Position numbers and translations under genes: made by a program. A stretch of 64,000 bases of DNA from CAYSFW01 sp050329935 (GTDB lineage Bacteria > Pseudomonadota > Gammaproteobacteria > UWMA-0217): the NCBI GenBank assembly GCA_050329935.1, contig JBHJOI010000101.1:1-64000 (forward strand). Direction: 5' to 3'. Positions 58,833 to 64,000 of this stretch are shown here, in pieces (position 1 is the first letter of the stretch; each line of letters begins with the position of its first letter). A model generated the notes under the pieces. It was not told the origin of the DNA, did no database searches, and worked only from the letters and a program-made list of their open reading frames with translations.

Positions 58833-59427
58833 CCGCTGACGTTGTCGCGGTGGGGTCGAACTTGGCGCCATCTCCCGCCATTACCGTTCTGGAACCGCGG
58901 CGCAACACGCGCAGGCGTTGCCGGGCGCGGTAGTCACGCAGTACCAGCAAGCGCCAGAGTAATTGAACAACCCAATAGCCGAGCAAGGACGCCGTGATCG
59001 CGATGACGACACAGCCAAGCAGGAACGGCTTCCAGATTGTGAACAACACGGTGGAAAACCATTCGCTGGTCAGTTCAAAGTCGACATGAGCCGGCGGCAG
59101 ATCAAGTAACCATTCGCCGAGTTTATATGCCCCATAGAACACCGGCGGCATCGTGATTGGATTGGTCAGCCACACCAACGCGACCGAAATTGGAAGGTTG
59201 ACTCGCAACCAGATTGCGGTCAGGGCCGAGAAGAACATTTGCCCGGGCACCGGGGGCACCGGGATGAAGGCCCAAAACAGCCCAACCGCAAACGCCATCG
59301 AAACGGAATGTCGATTGAGATGCCAAAGATTCGGGTCGTGCAACCAGCGCGAAAGGGATTTCAGATTCGGATGCGCCCGTACCGCGTGAGGTTGCGGAAG
59401 AATCCGGCGAAAATACCGTTTCGGCAT
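58756..59427 (-). CDS. DUF2062 domain membrane protein
   Basis: This is a 223-residue membrane protein with the DUF2062 domain. After a basic N-terminus (MPKRYFRRILPQPHAVRAHP) come SVSMAFAVGLFWAFIPVPPV, the PGQMFFSALTAIWLR segment and LVWLTNPITMPPVFYGAYKLG, then a C-terminal hydrophobic stretch. The function of DUF2062 is not established. The Arg/Lys-rich tail overlaps lolD by 77 bases on the other strand, so either the tail is longer than the true gene or the two 3' ends really overlap. Confidence 0.8.
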   Translation of the reverse strand: MPKRYFRRILPQPHAVRAHPNLKSLSRWLHDPNLWHLNRHSVSMAFAVGLFWAFIPVPPVPGQMFFSALTAIWLRVNLPISVALVWLTNPITMPPVFYGAYKLGEWLLDLPPAHVDFELTSEWFSTVLFTIWKPFLLGCVVIAITASLLGYWVVQLLWRLLVLRDYRARQRLRVLRRGSRTVMAGDGAKFDPTATTSAVTVAEASHPRGDRSDRAAAPKPDHA

Positions 59428-59514
59428 ACGTTTAGGCAGTCACGAGGTACAGGCGTGGTTGGAAGCGGACCGAGTGCGGCGCTAGCTTAGCCGAAGTACC
59501 ACAGTATTTTCATC

Positions 59515-61833
59515 ATGCTGGTTCTCACTTTTGGCTTTCTGACGGGCGTGCTGTACTTGCAGTCGTTCGCGATTCTTCCGGGTCTAGGTTGGGTGTCGGC
59601 CGCGGTACCGGCGCTCGCTGTGCTGTTTCTGCATCCGCGCTGGCGTTGGCCGGCGGCGGCCGTCGTTGGGTTCTGCTGGGCCTTGCTACAAGGGCATCTC
59701 CAACTGTATCCGAGCCTCGATGAGTCGTTGATCGGCAAGGATCTCACGATTGAAGCGCGAGTGGTCGGCGTGCCCGAGGTCCAGCCCGATCGCATTAGGT
59801 TCACGGTGACGCCGGCTGCCTCGGCGGTGGATCGGGCACCGCCTTTACCCGATCGGATCCTGCTTACTTGGTATCGCGATCGACAGACCGTGGCGACCGG
59901 CGAGGTCTGGCGTTTACGGGTGCGACTGCGTGAACCGCGCGGGTTCTCGAATCCGGGCGGATTTGACTACGAGCGCTGGTTGTTCGAGCAGGGCGTTCGC
60001 GCGGTGGGTAGCGTTCGTGTTGACACCGCGAATCAGCGTCTGGCAGAGGCGGGCTGGAGTGTCGATGCCACCCGCGCGGCGATTTCACAGCGCATTTCGG
60101 CGTTGGTCGGCGAGCATCCGCAAGTCGGTGTGATCAAGGCATTGGCGCTCGGTATGCGGCAGGAGATGTCGCAAGCGACCTGGGAGGTATTTATCCAGAC
60201 CGGCACCAACCACCTGATGGCGATCTCTGGGCTTCATATCGGCTTGGTTGCGTTGCTCGGATTCGTGAGTTTCAAGGCGGTGTGGCGTTGGGTGCCGCGG
60301 TTGATGTTGTGGGTCCCGGCGCAACGCGCGGCGGCGCTGGCCTCGCTGCTGTTCGCGGGCGTTTACGCGGCGCTCGCCGGCCTGTCCGTTCCGACCCAAC
60401 GCGCGCTGATCATGCAGGCCGTGATCGTATTGGCAGTGTGGTTCGGTTGGCGCCTGAGCGCGACCTCGACCCTCGCCACCGCGCTATTGGCGGTGCTGTT
60501 ATATGACAGTCTCTCAGTGCTCTCGGTGAGCTTCTGGCTCAGCTTCGGCGCGGTGGCATGGCTGTTGTGGCTGGCGCGAATGCATCACGGCATGCGCGGT
60601 CCGGGTGCCTGGATCGGCATGCAACTCGGCATCTCACTAGGATTGCTACCGCTCACCATCTGGATGTTCGGCCAGGGCGCGCTGATCTCGCCGCTGGCGA
60701 ATCTGTTGGCGGTGCCCTGGGTGAGCTTCCTGGTGGTGCCGCTGGTGTTGCTCGGGGTGGTCGCGATCGGCATCTCCGATTCCGCCGCGCGGGTGTTGCT
60801 GGAACTCGCGGGTGTTTTACTTGAGTGGCTGCTGCTTGGACTACAACAGCTTTCCGCATTGCCCTATGCATTCGTGCGGCTACCCGCGGCGCCGTGGTGG
60901 CTGACAGCGGGTGCGTTCGTGGGTTTGCTGATCGTGTTTGCCCCACGTGGAATTCCGGTGCGCGTGCTCGGTCTTGCGCTGCTCGTACCGCTGGCGGGAT
61001 TCAGGCCGACCGGGCCGCGCGAGGGCGAGTTCCGCTTGACGGTGCTTGATGTCGGCCAGGGCCTTTCGGTGGTCGTGCGGACGCGACACCACACGCTGGT
61101 TTATGACACCGGCCCCGCGTTCAGCCCAAGCTTCACCGCGGTCCGGACCGCAGTGCTGCCCTACCTGCGACATGTCGGTGTTGGACGTATCGAGCGTCTC
61201 GTGATCAGTCACGACGATCGAGACCACTCCGGCGACTATCGGGCGCTCATGGCGGAACTTCCGGTTCAGGCGCTTTATCACTCCAAGCCGTCGGTGGCGC
61301 CGGGCGCGCTGCCTTGTCTCGACGGTGAAACCTGGCGCTGGGACGGCGTCGAGTTCGACTTTGTCCACCCGTCGCCGGGTCTGGATCGATCCGATAACGA
61401 TATGAGCTGCGTGCTGCGGATTCGCGGCGCGAGCGGTAGTGTTCTATTGACCGGCGATATAGAACGTGGCGTCGAAGCGGAACTGGTACGACGGCACGAA
61501 GCGAATCTCGCGAGCACGGTGATCGTCGCCCCACATCACGGTAGTCGCAGCTCTAGCAGCGCTGAACTGATCGCGGCGGTTCAACCGCGCTATGTCGTCT
61601 ACAGCGCTGGATACCGCAACCATTTTCGGTTCCCAAGTGCGGAAGTCGTCGAGCGTTACCGCGCCGCGGGCGTGCAGGCACTGCGTACGGATTTGGATGG
61701 CGCGCTGACCTTGAACTTCGCGTCTGAACCGGGCGTTGTCGCGGTGGAGCGCTACCGCGATACGCGCCGGCGCTACTGGCAACAACCGCAGAGTGACCCA
61801 CTCGACACGGTTCGCGTTTCGCCAGATGTTTAA
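59515..61833 (+). CDS. comEC: ComEC/Rec2 DNA uptake channel
   Basis: This is a 772-residue polytopic membrane protein of the ComEC family, which carries single-stranded DNA across the inner membrane during natural transformation. It has an N-terminal region with an OB-like domain, a central competence domain with many helices (LMAISGLHIGLVALLGFVSF is a signature), and a C-terminal metallo-beta-lactamase-like domain (LDVGQGLSVVVRT, SHDDRDHSG, APHHGSRSSSSAELI) that may act as nuclease. ComEC is encoded in many genomes that are not known to be competent, so uptake is likely but not certain. Confidence 0.93.
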   Translation: MLVLTFGFLTGVLYLQSFAILPGLGWVSAAVPALAVLFLHPRWRWPAAAVVGFCWALLQGHLQLYPSLDESLIGKDLTIEARVVGVPEVQPDRIRFTVTPAASAVDRAPPLPDRILLTWYRDRQTVATGEVWRLRVRLREPRGFSNPGGFDYERWLFEQGVRAVGSVRVDTANQRLAEAGWSVDATRAAISQRISALVGEHPQVGVIKALALGMRQEMSQATWEVFIQTGTNHLMAISGLHIGLVALLGFVSFKAVWRWVPRLMLWVPAQRAAALASLLFAGVYAALAGLSVPTQRALIMQAVIVLAVWFGWRLSATSTLATALLAVLLYDSLSVLSVSFWLSFGAVAWLLWLARMHHGMRGPGAWIGMQLGISLGLLPLTIWMFGQGALISPLANLLAVPWVSFLVVPLVLLGVVAIGISDSAARVLLELAGVLLEWLLLGLQQLSALPYAFVRLPAAPWWLTAGAFVGLLIVFAPRGIPVRVLGLALLVPLAGFRPTGPREGEFRLTVLDVGQGLSVVVRTRHHTLVYDTGPAFSPSFTAVRTAVLPYLRHVGVGRIERLVISHDDRDHSGDYRALMAELPVQALYHSKPSVAPGALPCLDGETWRWDGVEFDFVHPSPGLDRSDNDMSCVLRIRGASGSVLLTGDIERGVEAELVRRHEANLASTVIVAPHHGSRSSSSAELIAAVQPRYVVYSAGYRNHFRFPSAEVVERYRAAGVQALRTDLDGALTLNFASEPGVVAVERYRDTRRRYWQQPQSDPLDTVRVSPDV

Positions 61834-61882
61834 TTCCGCTATCATTTGCGCCCTCGTAAAGGATTTGCATGGTCGGAGACAC

Positions 61883-62488
61883 GTGTTTGAATTGGTAAAA
61901 GCCGGCGGCGTGCTAATGCTGCCGATCATCATCTGCTCGGTGGTCGCGCTCGCGATCATTCTCGAGCGTTTCTGGACCCTGCAACGCAAGAAGATCATTC
62001 CGGATCAATTGGTGTCGAAGGTCTGGCACTGGGTACAGCAGCAGCAACTTACCTCCGAGCGGCTGCACGAGCTGCGCGCCGGTTCGCCGTTGGGGCAAAT
62101 CCTGGCCTCCGGGTTGATCAACGCGAATCAATCACGCGACCTCATGAAAGAGGCGATCGAAGACACCGGGCGCCATGTGACGTTGCAACTCGAACGCTTC
62201 CTCAACACGCTGGGGACCATTGCCTCGATATCGCCGCTGCTGGGTTTGCTGGGCACGGTACAGGGCATGATTCAGATCTTCAGCGTGATCACCAGCGTCG
62301 GCGTCGGTGACGCCACGCAGTTGGCCGGCGGCATCGCGACCGCGCTGGTTACCACCGCGGCCGGCCTGATCGTCGCGATTCCGAGTTTGTTCTTCTATCG
62401 ATACTTCCGTGGCAAGGTCGATGAGTTGATCGTCGAGATGGAAAAAGAGTCGCTGAAGCTCGTCGATGCGTTTCACGGCGGTCGTTGA
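61883..62488 (+). CDS. exbB: ExbB/TolQ family proton channel protein
   Basis: This is a 201-residue proton-channel subunit that drives TonB-dependent transport with ExbD. GTG 61883 (VFELVKAGGVLM, read as Met) is chosen because it begins at the first helix, as usual for ExbB, and follows a GGAG site; the longer frame lacks family features. The MotA/TolQ/ExbB core is TLGTIASISPLLGLLGTVQG, and ALVTTAAGLIVAIPSLFFYR is the third helix. It is next to exbD (22-base gap) and downstream of comEC. Confidence 0.92.
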   Translation: MFELVKAGGVLMLPIIICSVVALAIILERFWTLQRKKIIPDQLVSKVWHWVQQQQLTSERLHELRAGSPLGQILASGLINANQSRDLMKEAIEDTGRHVTLQLERFLNTLGTIASISPLLGLLGTVQGMIQIFSVITSVGVGDATQLAGGIATALVTTAAGLIVAIPSLFFYRYFRGKVDELIVEMEKESLKLVDAFHGGR

Positions 62489-62510
62489 GCGGGTATAGAG
62501 GGTTATCGAG

Positions 62511-62936
62511 GTGAATTTTCGCACCCGCAGAAGCGAGGAGGTCGGAATCGACCTGGCGCCTTTGATCGACGTCGTATTCATGTTGTTGATTTTTTTCATG
62601 GTCACGACCACGTTCAAGCCCGCCGCGCAGCTCAAGATCGACCTGCCCGAGGCCACCACGGGCGCCAAGCCCCAGGACGATGAAACACTCGAGATCGCAA
62701 TCGACGCCACCGGCAAGTACTACGTGAACGGAGTCGAGGTCGCCAGTATTCAGCCGCGCGCGTTGATGATGTCGGTGCAACACGCGCGGGGCGAGCGTAC
62801 CGCGCCCCTGGTTGTGATCAAGGCCGACGGCAAGGCGCCGCACCAGTCGGTGATCACCGCCATGGACGTGTCGGGCAAGCTCGGATTGTCGCGTATATCC
62901 ATCGCCACCAATATCGCGAAAGAGCCAGGCAAGTAA
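62511..62936 (+). CDS. exbD: ExbD/TolR family protein
   Basis: This is a 141-residue partner of ExbB. The N-terminus MNFRTRRSEEVGIDLAPLID carries the membrane Asp20 (LAPLIDVVFMLLIFF) that relays protons. The periplasmic domain is TFKPAAQLKIDLPEA, then GKYYVNGVEV and PLVVIKADGKAPHQSVIT. Start GTG 62511 is used. Its position between comEC-exbB and msbA matches the arrangement seen in several gammaproteobacteria. The substrate receptors are not in the window. Confidence 0.93.
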   Translation: MNFRTRRSEEVGIDLAPLIDVVFMLLIFFMVTTTFKPAAQLKIDLPEATTGAKPQDDETLEIAIDATGKYYVNGVEVASIQPRALMMSVQHARGERTAPLVVIKADGKAPHQSVITAMDVSGKLGLSRISIATNIAKEPGK

Positions 62937-63077
62937 GCGTCACTTTCGCATCGCCGCGCGACCGCGTGGGGCCGGGCCTCAAGACGGCGCGGCACACCAA
63001 CAGTTGTTACCGAACGCCATGGTTTTAAGTACACAGGATTACAGTCGTACGTGCCGCGGGGAGTGCGTCGCACCGGC

Positions 63078-64000
63078 ATGACCGTGACCGCTCCAGGCAT
63101 CTATCGGCGCTTGCTGGGCTACAGCGTCAAGCAATGGCCGCTCATGGCGCTCGCGATCGGTAGCATGATCGTTACGGCGGCGGCGGAAACCGGCTTTGCC
63201 GCGCTCATGAAGCCGCTGCTGGATGGCAGTTTCGTCGCGCGCGATCCGCAAGCCATTCGCTGGTTGCCGATCTGGCTTGTAATTATCTTCACGGTCGCCG
63301 GCATCGCTTCATTCATCACGGGGTATGCGATGACCCGCGTGGGTCGTTCCGTGATCCAGACATTGCGGGCGCGGATGTTTGGTCAGTTTCTGGCGATGCC
63401 GGCAACATTTTTCGACAACGCCAACAGTGGCGGATTGATTTCAAAGATTTCCTACGACGTGGAGCAGGTCGCGGAAGCCGCGACCAGCAGTGTAACGGTC
63501 CTGATTCGCGACACGCTTACCGTGATCGGATTGTTGAGTTGGATGTTCTATCTCAACTGGCAGATGACGCTAGGACTGCTGATCGTCGCGCCATTTATCG
63601 CAGCGATCGTGCGGGTCGTCACCCGTGGCTACCGGCGCTACAGTTCCAGCATCCAGCGCTCGATGGGGGAGGTCACGCACCTGACCCAGGAGGTGATCGA
63701 AGGGCACCGGGTCGTCAAGGTGTTTGGTGGTCAAAGCTACGAGCGTGCCCAGTTCGAAGTGGTGAATGCGCGCAACAGCAAGCTGCATCTTAAAATGGCC
63801 ATGCTGCGCTCGGCCAGCACACCCATCGTGCAACTATTGGTCGCAGTGGCGCTCGCGGGCATGATTTTTTACGCGACACAGGAATCGTTGCAGGATGTCA
63901 TCACGGTCGGCGCGTTCATGTCGTTCATGACCGCGATGATGATGCTGCTCACGCCAATCAAGCGCTTGACCGACGTCAACGCCACGATCCAGCGCGGGCT
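63078..64000 (+). CDS. msbA: MsbA, lipid A flippase ATPase, partial
   Basis: This is the N-terminal 307 residues of an ABC exporter, cut off by the window end. The membrane domain reads KQWPLMALAIGSMIVTAAAE, GFAALMKPLLDGSFVARD, RVGRSVIQTLRARMFGQF, then PATFFDNANSGGLISKISYD, as in MsbA. The coupling-loop region near EVIEGHRVVKVFGGQSYE fits. The ATPase domain lies beyond the window. ATG 63078 is used, though in-frame GTG codons at 63063 and 63051 are possible starts. Its place after exbBD is as in related genomes. Confidence 0.88.
   Translation, partial: MTVTAPGIYRRLLGYSVKQWPLMALAIGSMIVTAAAETGFAALMKPLLDGSFVARDPQAIRWLPIWLVIIFTVAGIASFITGYAMTRVGRSVIQTLRARMFGQFLAMPATFFDNANSGGLISKISYDVEQVAEAATSSVTVLIRDTLTVIGLLSWMFYLNWQMTLGLLIVAPFIAAIVRVVTRGYRRYSSSIQRSMGEVTHLTQEVIEGHRVVKVFGGQSYERAQFEVVNARNSKLHLKMAMLRSASTPIVQLLVAVALAGMIFYATQESLQDVITVGAFMSFMTAMMMLLTPIKRLTDVNATIQRG

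Noticed and set aside
1..64000. CRISPR arrays, rRNA genes, complete insertion sequences or prophage genes
   Set aside because: No regularly spaced repeats, rRNA sequence, transposase or phage structural motifs were seen.

Overview
The window looks like a chromosomal segment of a denitrifying gammaproteobacterium, probably related to the Chromatiales or similar purple-sulfur-bacterium relatives (inference from gene order, not from a search). The main signs are the core block tRNA(Pro-Arg-His-Leu)-tig-clpP-clpX-lon-hupB-tRNA(Val-Asp)-ppiD and the block lolC/E-lolD...comEC-exbB-exbD-msbA. Kdo transferase and Kdo kinase, LolCD, MsbA and WaaL indicate a Gram-negative envelope with LPS. MotAB indicates flagellar motility, a phasin indicates polyhydroxyalkanoate storage, and PPK2 indicates polyphosphate metabolism. 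Most of the window is G+C-rich; the exception is a surface-polysaccharide island at about 18.4-22.9 kb.

Region 1 (1-6950, + strand) is a nitrous oxide reductase (nos) accessory operon: a 5'-broken nosD, nosG (NapG-like), nosH (NapH-like), nosF, nosL, nosY, a second complete nosD, and a small membrane-anchored protein. nosZ itself is not in the window and should lie upstream. Having nosG and nosH beside nosDFYL resembles the clade II type of nos cluster. Region 2 (7034-13005, - strand) faces it. It holds two more NosL-family proteins with twin-arginine leaders, a TauE/SafE-type membrane protein with an HCxxMC motif, a TlpA-like thioredoxin lipoprotein, a multi-pass membrane protein with several cysteine motifs, a MacB/LolD-type ABC ATPase with an FtsX-type permease, and a small anchored protein. 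I read regions 1 and 2 together as a copper and thiol maturation system for periplasmic N2O reductase. The region 2 set is the best candidate here for an under-described system.

Region 3 (13.4-24.3 kb) holds a DUF3108 protein, then LPS core genes (waaA, kdkA), several glycosyltransferases and methyltransferases, and an O-antigen ligase. Its middle is visibly AT-richer, with long gaps that look decayed. Region 4 (24.5-36.2 kb) holds folD, six tRNA genes in two groups, the protein quality-control block (tig, clpP, clpX, lon), HU, ppiD and ppk2. A near-consensus sigma-70 promoter lies before each of hupB and the first tRNA, a sigma-32-like promoter before lon, and an FNR-like box before ppk2.

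Region 5 (36.3-47.5 kb) holds a membrane methyltransferase, motB/motA, fabI, a Yej/Dpp-like peptide ABC transporter with a membrane-anchored binding protein and a fused double ATPase, and a soluble methyltransferase. Region 6 (47.8-56.8 kb) holds a phospholipase D-like lipoprotein, a SIMPL protein, an unusual 805-residue alpha/beta hydrolase split by a large membrane domain, a hypothetical protein divergent from it, a phasin, agmatine breakdown genes (aguB, aguA) and a small exported protein. Region 7 (56.9-64.0 kb) holds lolC/E, lolD, a DUF2062 protein, comEC, exbB, exbD and the start of msbA, which runs off the window.
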